This document shows positions 21,340 to 33,069 of a DNA stretch of 64,000 nucleotides, one piece after another (within the stretch, counting starts at the first letter, position 1; each line of letters opens with the position of its first letter). The translations under genes were made by a program, and so were the position numbers. The notes under the pieces were generated by a model, which was given only the letters and a program-made list of their open reading frames with translations, ran no database searches and was not told where the DNA came from. The DNA comes from Lactifluus volemus (Eukaryota > Basidiomycota > Agaricomycetes > Russulales > Russulaceae), in assembly GCA_022376515.1 (NCBI GenBank), contig WTXI01000068.1, forward strand, positions 62,001-126,000, read 5' to 3'.

Positions 21340-22943
21340 ATGGAAATTGTACAAAATAGCCATTCTACCAATCCCTCCTTGGCCTTAGGCAAGTTATATT
21401 CGCATTCTCCTCAGGATGCTCACCTCATAGCACTTCAGGTCAGGTATTACTAGCAGTCTTTGGTAGGCGGCATTGCCAGTGTCCGAGACTCTTCAGGGAT
21501 GGATCCACTGAACCACTTCACAGTGAATGCGTATCTGTTTGGGGTTGTAAGCCAACAATTTTATATATACTGGACTAGCGGTGAGTTTGGTTGACAGTAG
21601 AGAATGAGGATATGATTTGTCTCACATGGCATCAGATTTCAATGACACGATACGCATCAAGTGAGTGTAGCTATCTAATGCTATGATTAGCTCATATTGT
21701 TCACAGGATCTTCGTCGTTCTCCAGTTTCTTGTTGTCACCTTCCAGGCCATCATGTATAATTTCGAATTTCGATTCGAGAATCGATTGGACTGATACAGA
21801 TACTAGGCTGTGGGCATTGACTTGGAATATTTTGTAAGCCCCAATTTCCTCTCAAAAAGCCTGTCCATCGAACTCTCTACAGCATTACCAATTACGGGTT
21901 GCCGTTAGATGCCCAGGGTTCGTCCTATAGTGTAACAGTGCGTGCCGGTGCTCATACTAATTCAAGGGTGTACATGGGGAGCTATTGCCCAATCAGTGGG
22001 TCAAAACGTTCTCGTCCTGTCTGCTAATATGTTCCTCGCCATTCGGTTAGTTAGCACCCATGTTTCAGACTCGGCTGATCACCTTCCCATTTCAGCATTC
22101 TCCACCTAACAAAGAGCCGTCTTCAGGCTGGGTTAGTCATAGTGCTTTCTGCTTCTGCCTTCATAGTAGGCATAGTCAACATCGTGATAACTTGGGATGC
22201 AATGATGCCGTCGTAAGAGTGTTATTGCGACGTCTCCATTCCACTGGCAGCTCATACCGATTTATCCCAAAGGCCCTTCGAGACATCTACTTCGCTTTCT
22301 ACTCCCCCAAAACTCACAGCGGTTGTCTGTCATGCGTTACAAGCTATCGCTGAGTGCCTCATTACGAGTACGTTCAAGTTATTTTCCTTCTCACCATGGG
22401 TGAGACAAGTGCAATTTCTACGTAGTCTTTCTTTCCCGGGCGCTTTTGAAATCCCGTAGCGGCATCCGGAAGACAGACGGTGTTGTGAATTGCCTTATTC
22501 GCAAAGCCGTCCAGATCGGATTCTTCGCCACAGCTTGGACCATCGCGGGATTGACGACATGGTTTTTTTTGCCCAAAATATCGGCTTATATGCTCTTCAG
22601 CTCGACGATCGGGCCAATGTATACAAATGTATGTAGTCCTTTCTTCCAGAAATTATCTAATGAATGAGTCAACGACGTGTAGGTAATATTTGAAACACTC
22701 CTGTCCCGCGTGCAACTGCGCAGACGCATGGCTGAAACCAGTAGCAACATTACTATCCAGTTCTCCTCAGAGGTACAGCGCCTGTCTCACTTGTACTTGA
22801 CCCTGTCTGAGCGAAGGGTTAGGTCTTTCATGACAGGGCTGACAACACTGAACCGTAGCAATAGCCGTTACACCAGCTCTGGGAGGAGTTCAAGTTGGTG
22901 GGAGCGATGGCTTAGAAGTAGAATATGCATCTGCAGTTATTAA
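21340..22943 (+). pseudogene. DUF6534-type membrane protein, interrupted copy A
   Basis: Many short exons can be traced: MEIVQNSHS start (21340-21392), TSGQVLLAVF (21431-21462), VNAYLFGVVSQQFYIYW (21524-21580), DFNDTIRIK, IFVVLQFLVVTFQAI, LWALTWNIFITNYG, VLSANMFLAIR, ILHLTKSRLQAGL, FIVGIVNIVTTWD, AVVCHALQAIAECLIT. The end is a well-kept C-terminal domain (SRSGIRKTDGVVNCLIRKAVQ at 22440-22630, then LLSRVQLRRRMAE). This exon pattern and the K.DS/G..N.LI...I..G motif fit the basidiomycete DUF6534 family of multi-helix proteins. Between the NYG exon and the ANMFLAIR exon I cannot keep one frame: the frame must shift near 21930, or a TAA is met. An unusual splice there is the alternative. Confidence 0.65.
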
Positions 22944-24239
22944 TAATAGGCTGCCTGACGCTCACTCTGGCTCGGAGCTCTCATAGAGATTCCAGTCGAT
23001 CCACGAGCTCTACACGCCCTTGTAATTATTCTTAACTTGAAGAAGACAGTTACGTATCATGACAGACCTGAGTTAATACTTCTGGGCCCTTGCTTGAGGG
23101 GGAGTATCCCCAGCTTGTGAACGTCTGAGGGTACTCTGTATCGCCGGCCTCAACGGCTCCGCCCGGGCCCTTTCTTGTCACTTTGAACAGGGTTGTCAGC
23201 AGTGACAAGACCCATCAATCATCAGATGCACCAGATGCGGCCCGGGGTCGTATAAAGTCGAGAGTAATTTCTCATTACATATCCGACAAAATTTAAACAC
23301 GGCAGAATTAGTCCATACTGTACTTGAGATGCGTTGCCCAAGACGGAACTTTGGTTGTAACTAGGTTAACTGTTACGTCGAATAAGCGACGGCGCGACCA
23401 CGCTCACCTTTCCAAACCGTGCTTCGCTCCTTGGGCTAGATAGAAGACGATGACGTTACATTTCCAGTAGCCATCGAGGAGCATATGCTCTCTAGGGTCT
23501 TGGTCTTATGTACAAGCTGAATCGCTTCGCGACCAGATCCTGCCAGTCACACAGCTGCCACACTGGGAAAGATACAGGTCGGCCTTGACAATAGGCGAAC
23601 CTCTATCTTTGCCTTGGCTTGGGGTAGCCCCCGACACGGTTCGGAGCCCCAGGCCCTCGTCGACTATCCCCTTTTCCAAGCCTGAGAATGCAGGGGGCTT
23701 TGCATAGCAATGGGGTGACACCCTCTTGCGGCGCCGGCAGGCGAACGCCAGGTGCGTGCGATGCACGTTCGGGCGCTTAATTCTCACGTGTTACAGCGCG
23801 AGCGGCTGAGCCGGTTCGCGCAGGCGCACAACTAGCTTAAGAAAACCATGGAGTGTTCCAAAAAGTCCGCAAAGATGATAAATGATCTGCTCGAGATGCA
23901 TCAACGGATCAACAGTATATATGCACACTCGAGGGGCACCTCGAGCGTGCAGATGACTTTCAAGTCTACCTCTCTACTTCTTGCTTTCGTCCGTGAATGA
24001 CTTGTGGGTCCAGTTTTGTGTGAGAGAAAGAGGAGTTACCAGTTGCTAATCTAGCTGTGGAGCAAAGCAGTCCTAGGAAAGCAAATTCCTAAGCGTCCTT
24101 TTGCGTAAATCCCACGAGCACGTGCAGTGAACATATGCTTCCGCCGCCTCGCGTTTGCATCGTTGAAACGCTCTCGAAGTTGTCGGTCGACGACCTACCA
24201 ATCTCTTCTTTGCACCCTACACTGCGAGTTTTTTCTTCA
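22944..24239. other. Intergenic region; promoter side of the gene at 24240
   Basis: No convincing gene is visible. The minus-strand frame at 23506-23787 has no recognisable features. A TATATA at about 23918 lies beside an imperfect inverted repeat (GCACACTCGAGG and CCTCGAGCGTGC) some 300 bp before the ATG at 24240. It may belong to the promoter or simply be a hairpin. Confidence 0.4.
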
Positions 24240-26708
24240 ATGTCTCAAGCTGAACACTCGATTCTCAATCTAGCTGAAGACGAGCCCGAGCTCGCGAACA
24301 GCCAAGGTATGTTATTCTCCGTTCAGCGTCTAACTCAAATTTACCTGTATATTGTATGCTGTTCCAGACGTCCCGGGAGCTGAAACGGCAAAAGATCAGG
24401 AAAAGGAGTGCAAATTGGCTGATGGCTCTAGCCCTCTGTTCTCCATGTATCAGAAGATGGTGGAAAAAGTAGACAATCAGACAGCCGAACGATGGCAGAA
24501 AGACGCCGAGGGGATCCTTATCTTTGTGGGCATTTCCCTCTTATTTTCCATATGGCTTCACTCATCAAGTCAACATTACAGACGGGTCTGTTCTCGGCTG
24601 CCGTTGCCGCATTACTTGCAGTGACTGTCCCTGACCTTCAGCCAAACCCGCAGAATACATCTGCGTTCTATTTGGAGAAGATGTACCAGTTTCAAGTCCT
24701 TGCAGACTCCAACGCACCTCGTCCTTCCACCCCTGCCCAACAACCTTCGTTCTCCGTACCGAGATATGCCATCTGGGTTAACTCACTCTGGTTCCTGAGC
24801 TTGTCCATCAGTCTTACTGGTGCAATGCTGGCTACGCTGCAACAACGGTGGGCACGTCGATATCTCAGAATCACTCAGCCCCCACAGTCCACTCCCCACG
24901 ATCGAGCGCGGATGCGTGAATACTTTGCCCATGGCGTTGAGAGCTTTGGCTTTTCCAGAGTGCTCGACGCGATACCCACCCTAATACATCTCTCTCTCTT
25001 CCTATTCTTTTCCGGCCTCTTAATATACCTCTTCCATGTCAGTCACCCCGTCTTCCTCGCCGTCGTTTGGTGGATCGGGGTTTCGGCCATGCTATACTTA
25101 GTCATCGCATTTATGCCATTCTTCCGACCTGACAGCCCATACCATGCGCCGATTTCTTCACCGGCCTGTCACGTTTCTGGTATTATCTTGTACCTGACCT
25201 TCAAAATTTGTGGTGTTTTGGTTTTCTTCATAGATTCTGTCAAGAGCCGCCTAGATGACAAGAGCAACCGATATCGCAGATGGGTCACGTGGGGTAAGAA
25301 GAAGATAACTGAGAAGGTTGTCGAGGAATCGTCCTCGGAGATTGACGGCCGTATCCTGGCGTGGATGTTCAACTCCCTAGCTGTAGTCGAGGACCACGAA
25401 CTGGAGAAGTTCTTTCAGAAGATCCTAGGCTTCTGTGACTCAAGAGTGGTCAAGGATCATCGACGTGCTCTTCATGGTGGTATCGACGAGTTCGAGCTCT
25501 CGTGGACTTTGTATAAATTCTTGGAGCGCACCTGGTTGGCCAACTTAGTCTCCGACTCCGTTAAGCAACGGCGTTTCGTCATGTGCGTGGATCTGGTCGA
25601 TACCGCGTACCTTCATCACGCGGCTCAATCCATCCATGATCACGTTTCTGACGAAAACTGGAATCGGGTAGTGCGATCTGTTGGAATGGGGCGTTCTCTG
25701 AGACGGTGGAGCAATAGGACTGGCAAGGGGATGGGCTTGTTCGCACAAAGCATCGTTGCTCAAATCATTTCGAACGTGCAAGGAGGCAACGAGCAGTGGG
25801 TTGAACTTGCCACGGGCCAGTTGGGCGAGGACCTTCCACGCTACCTCCAACATGGCAATGATAGCGTGCTGCTCGCCAACTTGATCTACATCACCAGACA
25901 GATCTTCAACTCTTCTTCTAAGCCCAATTGGAAGATGGTCATCACAATATTGGACTTCGCCCTACCAGCATTCGATGTACAGAATACGCTTCCAGAACTG
26001 CAACACCGATTCTGTTCCTTGTGGAACGAAATTGCTCGGAAAGCACTCGAGCCTGGATCTGCTGACATCGACATCTATTATATCCTCAGACGCATTCGGC
26101 ATCTTTATATCGCTTTACATCAAGGCACCCCTGCCGCCCCGACTTCTTTCGGTGCTTCCACACCTGATAGTTATCCCGTGTTGACCCAGCCATCGTCGTA
26201 CCCATTGTGCGATATCCCGGATCATCACCTCAATAATGTCACTCATTCAACTATCACCTCACCTCCTGCCCACCCTCCCGACACTGTCCCAACCGCCATC
26301 ACTCCTACTGCGTCTGATGAGTCATCTCACCGCTCACGATCTGTAAATGTTGAAAACGACTTTGCTACTACACCCGAACTTACCACCGCCATCGCGACAG
26401 AGGCTTCCGCTGGCTCTTCAATGATCTCGCCCATCGCCAACTCAGAGTCTGATCCTCAACCTGCCATGCCCGCCGCAACCATCACTTCGTTATCCCCTAC
26501 ATTCTCATCTGGTGGTACAGCCAGTCGGCAGCACAGCACAAATCTCGGTGTTGACCCTCCTTCCCTTCCATCATCTTCTCCAATGCCAGTGCCCATTAGC
26601 AGTAGCAGTGACACGCTTCCTGCCGGCTCACACACCTCGGTCTCTCACGCATCACAAATTGCTCCTAGTCGGGGAGACCACTCTGCGGCCCGGGACTCGG
26701 AATCGTGA
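24240..26708 (+). CDS. DUF6535-type membrane protein, long form
   Basis: Exons 24240-24306, 24368-24525 and 24582-26708 give 783 aa in one frame. MSQAEHSILN is the start. Exon 2 has ADGSSPLFSMYQKM and the complete RWQKDAEGILIF motif. Helix 1 is at about 76-94 (LFSAAVAALLAVTV), helix 2 at 137-163 ([16 protein letters not shown]), helix 3 at 203-228 and helix 4 at 232-255. The helical domain runs from about 330 (EDHELEKFFQKI) through NDSVLLANLIYITRQ near 490 to about 570. A Ser/Thr/Pro-rich, probably disordered tail of about 200 aa follows. No intron separates helix 4 from the helical domain, unlike the short genes. It stands alone between two intergenic regions. Confidence 0.9.
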
Positions 26709-27646
26709 CCCATCAGTCATCAGAGAAGCGTCTAGTCATCGCACCTTACGTATGACCAGGCCCAGAACTCTTATAGGTAGTGCCAAGGGTAGAAACTACT
26801 CTCGAGGACTTACAATTTAATTTTTATATGTGACTCTGCATTTGCGAACAAAGAGACTTTTATTATTACCCAGTGTCTGTCTCAAACGTCTCGGTTATAC
26901 AGTTCATCGTTTTTAATCAATTTTGGCTCTGATTCCAGCTTTCTGTTTGTTGTTTTGGCGTGCCTAAAATGTTGGCCTCAACCTGAGTCTCTGTACGTGC
27001 CACTCTCGTTTATCTTTTCGTCTGGACCTCGACCTAGTCCTGGTTTCAAATACGTAACGACTGGGGTACTGTACTGAGTTACAATTTGTCAGCACTGCCA
27101 CTATGCGTAGGAAGGGAAGCTGCAGTTGCGCATGTTGTTGATGTGAGGAGAGGCGGGATGTGTTGTAGTCGATTGCAAGCTTGTGTTTGCTGTGGCCCGG
27201 GACAATGTAGAGCAGCGTGGTTCTGAGTCTGTAAATGGCTTTGTTGAGCGACGTTATGTACAGAGTAACTAAAACGGGGTTGGTGACAGAGGAAGGAGGA
27301 ACAAGAGCTTTGACTCGGAGGATGCGGGTTGAGGGGGAAGATGAATGAGTGGCGCTACAGCCTCAGGGCTGAGAGATTTCGGGTCCCCTCGTCACGTGAA
27401 AAGACCCTTGTTGGGAAGCGGAGTCTCAATCTCGCGGCTGTTATTTGCTTTCTTGTCGAGTTATCTCGCCTCCCAGCTTCGCCTCGGTCCTCTTATGTTA
27501 CTTACTTCCTTGAAAATATGATCTTCGCTGCTCATTTGGTCTTAATATTTCATTCCGCACTCTGTTCTGCCTTGAAGTAAACAAGATGTTGTACAGACAT
27601 GGCTAATCGAATGCTCTGCGAGCAGGGATTATTGTTTCGAGAAATG
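26709..27646. other. Intergenic region
   Basis: This is the 3' flank of the gene at 24240 and a spacer. The frame at 27329-27580 has no recognised features. I see no repeats or RNA genes. Confidence 0.4.
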
Positions 27647-28668
27647 CTAATGATCAGCGTTGTGTTCTACGCAAGCACGTAGGAGAGTCGTGGCTGGCCT
27701 AGCCATAGGATCGGAATCGATGGTTACGTCGACATGTTCGACTCTGATATGGCAACATAAAGGCTGATGAAATGATCCGCGTTCGATAGTCAGCATAAAC
27801 TCGCTGTCATACCTAAATACAAATCGCAAAGAAGCCAATATAAAATAATGAACCTCCCTCGGTAGGGAAACAGTATCATTTAGCCACATATCGCAGAGTA
27901 TGAAAGCGTTGCCATTCCGTTTTGTCCTTCTCCATTGTGAGCCCCCTGCCTCTTGTGAGCAAGTCCATCGAAGTTGGATCCCGAAATAGTCGTAGCAAGC
28001 GCGGACTGCTTCGACACTGCTGATGGCCTGAGGCTGCCATCCTCGAGATGTACCCACTTCAGAAAGTGGGAACGCGTCTTGGACTATACCTGGGGTGCGC
28101 ATTTCGACAACAGTAGCAGTTCCTCTGCCTTGGGATGTGTCACTTGTGGCCTGTGCGAGGGTTTTTCCGCCTGATTTCGTGCCGGAGATAGTAATGGTAA
28201 TGTTCGTCGATAGTGTTGTGATGTTATGGCATTCTCGGGGTGCCTGGAAGAGGGCCACTGGGTGATGGTGTGGGTTGAGATTTGTAGGGAGAAAAAGGCA
28301 GCATTGGCGGCCATGCTGATCAGGGACGTGTGAGCGGCAAAGTGCTGAACAGTCACCTGTGAAAACGACGCGTTCTGTGAGTAATAGAATGGTAGAGCAC
28401 ATAAAACTGGCCGGTGAGAGTTCCCAATTCTTTGGATCAAACTCCGGCGGTTGGGGTGAAAGCTGAGGAGCCTAAGGTTGTTCAAGTTGGATTGTGCGGT
28501 AGACCGAGGCAAGCGTAGATCGTCAAAACGAATTTGCTCCCACTCCTTCAATTCTTGCCGGCAGACGTGCCTCACAGAGATAGGGAAAGCTGCGGAGGTG
28601 GCAGGAATCACCGCCTCGGAACCGTCCGATGGGGCTGGGGGCGCGTGTTTGTCGGTATTTGTCAACAA
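27647..28668 (-). CDS. Unrecognised minus-strand gene or relic, head-to-head with 28732
   Basis: A 251-aa frame (27647-28402) overlaps a 194-aa frame (28084-28668) in another phase, suggesting two exons or a frameshift between them. The upstream frame begins MLTNTDKHAPPAPSDG. The downstream frame includes FRYDSEFMLTIERGSF and SLPREVHYFILASLRF. A shorter, clearly related minus-strand piece lies at 32578-32910, also just before a long DUF6535 gene; both contain SLISMAANAAFF or LIGMATDAAIFL. The block was therefore duplicated together with its DUF6535 neighbour. I recognise no domain, and coding status is uncertain. Confidence 0.35.
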
Positions 28669-28731
28669 GTTGTCGTCGTTCTCTAGCTCCGACCAGTTAA
28701 CAACCTGCGAGAGAATCCACCGGAAGGGAGA

Positions 28732-31439
28732 ATGGACATCAGTACGTTATACGACACCCTACTTTATCATCGTCAACCCGATGTTCCCGTTTAGCCAGCC
28801 CCCGTGAGGTACCTCGGCCAGAGCAAGGTCAATCCTCGCAAGGCCCGGGACAGGCCAACTTCTCTGATAGTTCAGGGCCCCTCTTCAATATGTACATCAA
28901 GATGACAGAGGAAGCAGACAACAAAATGGCCGATCGCTGGCAAAAGGATGCTGATGGAATTCTCATTTTTGTAAGTCTCTATATCAGACTCCAAGCTAAG
29001 ATGCGTCAACCAATCATATCGTAGACCGGTTTATTCTCGGCCTCACTCGCTGCATTTCTCACCGTCTCGATTCAAGACTTGAAGCCAAATTCACAGGATA
29101 CCTCCGCATTCTACCTCGCGAACATCTATCTGCTCCTCGCCGATCCAAACGTATCTCGTGCATCGATACTTGCCACTCCAGTTCAGCCACCCTCCTTCTC
29201 TCCTTCGAAATCAGCAATCTGGGTCAACTCACTCTGGTTCCTCAGTTTGGTCATCAGTCTCACATGTGCCTTACTGGCCACATTGTTACAACAGTGGGCG
29301 CGTCGATACGTAACAGTCACTCAACCACCGCGATACAGTCCCCATAAGCGAGCACCGATCCGTGCATTTTTTGCCAATGGAGTGGAAAAGTTCCATCTTC
29401 CATGGTCGGTCGAAGCGCTGCCCACTCTGCTACACCTGTCGCTGTTTCTGTTCTTCATCGGACTGGCCACCTATCTGTTTAACATCAACCATACTGTATT
29501 CAGTGCGGTTGTCTGGTGGATCGTGCTTGCAGGAGGTGTGTATGGATGCATCACGTTGATGCCAATCTTCTGGCACGATAGCCCCTACTATGCACCACTT
29601 TCTTCGTCAGCGTGGTTCGTCTATGCTGGCATCGCATATGCAGTCTCCAACATCATTTCGTTTCTTCGAGATCGCGGCTTCCCTTTTATTCCCTATCTAC
29701 CGCAGTATATCTATGAAGAACGATTCCACGAAGGTATGACGAAGACCGTGCAAGAAACTGGGTCAATATTGTCGGTGGAAATGAATAGTCGTATCCTTAC
29801 GTGGACAATTGAGGCTTTGGAGGAAGATGAAGAGCTTGAACAATTCTTTGAAGCCATCCCTGGCTTCCGTGGCTCGAACGTGGTCGACGACTTCCAACTT
29901 ATTTTCGACAAAGTGGACTGGGAGTTTTTTTGGGCATTCCATAGATTCCTTTCTCGTACTTTGACATCTAGTTTAATCTTGGGAGAAGACAAGAAAAGGC
30001 GAGTCATCATCTCCGCGAAGGCCATCGATGCAGCACATTTCTCCCATACAACCGTGTCCACCCTCGCGAGGGTTTTTGGTTACGGAGTGGATTTGTTGCG
30101 ATCGGTTGACATTTGGCAATCTCTGAGAAGTACTAGTGCTGGACAGGTTCCTGGTTTATTTTCTCAAGTGATAATTGCTGGCGTCGTTGCAAGCGTGTCA
30201 GAACGCGATGAGCGTTGGGAGGCGCTAGCAAAGGATCGGTTAGGTGTATCAGAAGCAGTGTTTCAAAATTACCTCGCAAATGGTGACAGTGTTCTACTTG
30301 CCAACTTCATCGACATCACCCGGCCACTCTTCCGCTTGTGTCTCGAGGATGAGTATAAGGCTAATCTCCTAACGGACATCCTGCGATGCATTTCCAAATT
30401 CGACATTCAAAATACTCTTCCTGGGCTACAGCACGGCTTCTGTGATTTGTGGAACGAAATCACTCGAGAAGCACGCAATCGTGGATCTTATAGAATTCCC
30501 TCTTCTTTTCTCCGCCTCATTCGGCATCATTATATCGCTTTACATCAAGGCACCGATGCTGCCCCGATCTCTTTCGATGCTTCCACAGATGATGAAGACC
30601 TTGTTCTGTACGACCCATCATCGTACCCACTGTGCAATATCCCGGGTCATCACTCTGACGGTTCAACAGGCGAGACCACTCATTCTCTCACGACCGCCTC
30701 CCCTGCAGACCCTCCCGACGCCTTTCTGAACCCTTCCATCGAACCTGTCGTATTACCCTTCCCTTCAATGACAGAAGATCATGGCCGCATACATTTTGTC
30801 GGAGAATCATCGCTACGTGATGCTACCCGGACCTTCGAGTCCTCTCCCCGCGTCAACGTTGAGACCAGTCACCCCGCTTCCACTTCACTTGACCTAATAA
30901 CGCAAGGTCCCACTGACACAGCTCCCACCATCTTGCCTACTTCCAACTCAGAGCCGCATCCTCATCCCGCCCCCGCAGTGTCGATGTTCACCCCGGACCC
31001 ATCCTTTGCCCCATCACGTAGGAATATCTCCGATCTACATAACATCGCAGATATCGGAATTGTCCCTGAGATGCCATTATCATCGCTCTCAAGCTCGGGC
31101 CCCGCTTTCAGCGACAGACTTCCTGCGTCGTCGTTGGCTTTTTCTCCTGAATTCCAGATTGGTCAAATGACCGCTGCTCCTGGGCCACTTCCTCCTTCCA
31201 CCTTTGCAACGTCTACTCCTCTCACACAGCCCCAGGGGACCTCTGTTTCGCACCTACGCACAACACTCGATGACGGAACATTCGAGATGCCTCGGGCTCA
31301 AACTTCTACTGATGTTGCGGTGGAGATCGAACAATTAGACGAGTCAGCTATGTCCGTCCCTGACATAACAGATCTTTCCCTCGATTCCTCTGGTGACATT
31401 GATCATCCAGGTAGATGCGAAAACTTGAGCGTCGTGTGA
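28732..31439 (+). CDS. DUF6535-type membrane protein, long form with large tail
   Basis: Exons 2 and 3 are firm: 28795-28970 (PREVPRPEQGQ, then NFSDSSGPLFNMYIKM and RWQKDADGILIF) and 29025-31439. The first exon is tentative: ATGGACATCA at 28732-28741 plus an intron to 28794 fits the phase and gives 866 aa. The paralogue at 33070 has the same arrangement. Helix 1 is TGLFSASLAAFLTVSI, helix 2 begins [13 protein letters not shown], and helices 3 and 4 follow EKFHLPWSVEALPTLLHLSL. The helical domain has DSVLLANFIDITR and NTLPGLQHGF. The tail of about 300 aa is Ser/Thr/Pro-rich and includes a SYPLCNIPGHH segment shared with the genes at 24240, 33070 and 48892. Confidence 0.88.
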
Positions 31440-32577
31440 TATCTGGCAAAGTTACATACCAGTACGTTCTTTATGTTTGAGAGGCATGTCAACGCTGATT
31501 CTGACTGCTTCTATCAGGTCGACGAACTTAAAAGCACACTATATGCTGGAGTCGGTACGCGGTTCGACAGAAGGATCGATCCAGATCTCCGTTCTTCTTT
31601 CGTTATCATCTATCACCATGTCTTCGCCGTTTTCTTTTTACACGAGTTTCCCTGCTTATTAACTCTTAGTCCTTCGTTCTGTATCTCCTTTCTGCCCTCA
31701 GGTAAACAGGATGTCGTATGATCGAAATCAGAGGGTTTTCTGTTTCGACAGCGAGGTTGAGTTTGTGCTCTCACATCCGCGTCGGAAAAGTCCGATCGAA
31801 AGATCCACGTTCAAAGATGGGCAGCCTAAACGTTGCTATGGTACCCTACTAAATACAACCTTGAAGTCATGGTGATATCGAAAAGTAGGAGTACCACCTT
31901 GCAAAGTACGACGTTTCCCTTCCGTTTTGTCCGCTACTCGTGAGGCAGTCACAGCAAGTCCACCTGCGCCGGCATGACAGAGGCCTGAATCTCTCCGCAC
32001 CAAGAGGGACAGACTCGGATCGCATCTCCAAACTGGTGTGTGACATTTCCCAAAATGGGCCAGGACAATGTGAACTCGCTCGCCCCGATTCTGAATATGG
32101 CCGTTGAATGCTACTAGTATCACCCTCTCACGATATTGATCGTCAATGGTAGAAAAGAAAAGAGGGGCTGTCTGCCGGAGGAGGAATGACACATGGGGCC
32201 CAAGTACTCATAACGAGGATCAGGATAGGCTGTGCTGTGGCCACCTGTGATGCACGTGGATCGTGGCATCACCCCCAAGACTGGTGCAGGACTTACCAGG
32301 GTTCGACTTGATAAGATCAGGAGAATGCGACCACCCTCAGGCTGGAGGATCGCACGCGGACATCATGACCGGAATCGAAAAAAAAAGGGGGGAAGAGAGG
32401 ACCTGGCACTACAGAATTGGTCGAAAGCGTTGAGGGTTATTGTAACATCGGTGTCTGTGATGTCCTGGTTGCGTCGTGATGATCAAGAACGGTCCCTGAA
32501 GAGTAAATCCGCCTGCTCAACCTGATGCAGCATGTGGTCCCTTGGTTATAAACTTACTAGAAATTGATAGGTGAGAG
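31440..32577. other. Intergenic region
   Basis: The first 100 bp (GAGGCATGTCAACGCTGATT) resemble the 3' flank of the gene at 33070 (near 35767), which confirms that these two genes are a duplicated pair. The rest contains no supported gene. Confidence 0.4.
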
Positions 32578-32910
32578 TTAGAACGCGGTATTCGCATGGA
32601 AGATGGGGCATTGGGCGAGGATGTGGGTGCGGCAGAGGAAAATGGCAGCATCGGTAGCCATGCCGATTAATGGCCTGTTGGGCGGTGACATGCTAGATAC
32701 TCTCCTGTAAAGGACGTGTTCAGCGAATAATTGAATGACAGTGCAAAAAAACTGGCAGATAGGAGAATGGCATAAACTCCGGCGGTTGGCTAAAAGTGGC
32801 TTGTTGGAGTGTACGGTAGGCCGGTGGATCGTCGAGCAACATTTGTTCCCAACTCCCCTACTGTAATACTTGCAGGCAGGCGATTTCCAAGCAGGAGATA
32901 GGGTAGGCAT
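32578..32910 (-). pseudogene. Relic related to the minus-strand block at 27647-28668
   Basis: This 110-aa frame contains SMSPPNRPLIGMATDAAIFL, comparable with SLISMAANAAFFSLQIST in the other block, at the same position upstream of a DUF6535 gene. It is much shorter than its counterpart, so it is probably a remnant. No function can be assigned. Confidence 0.4.
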
Positions 32911-33069
32911 AGTGGCCCGGGTGGGAGAGGTCGGAGTGGGCAGCAGTTGCGAAGTGCCAGCGATGGGTGGCGTGAGCTTATTTGTCTGTGTTTGTCACCC
33001 AGCGGACAATTTCCGACTGCGTGGTACTAGTAACTACTCCCGACGCCACCAGCATCACCGGAGCGGAGA

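Noticed and set aside
23506..23787. 93-aa minus-strand frame
   Set aside because: No recognisable motif, no paralogue in the window and no splice context.
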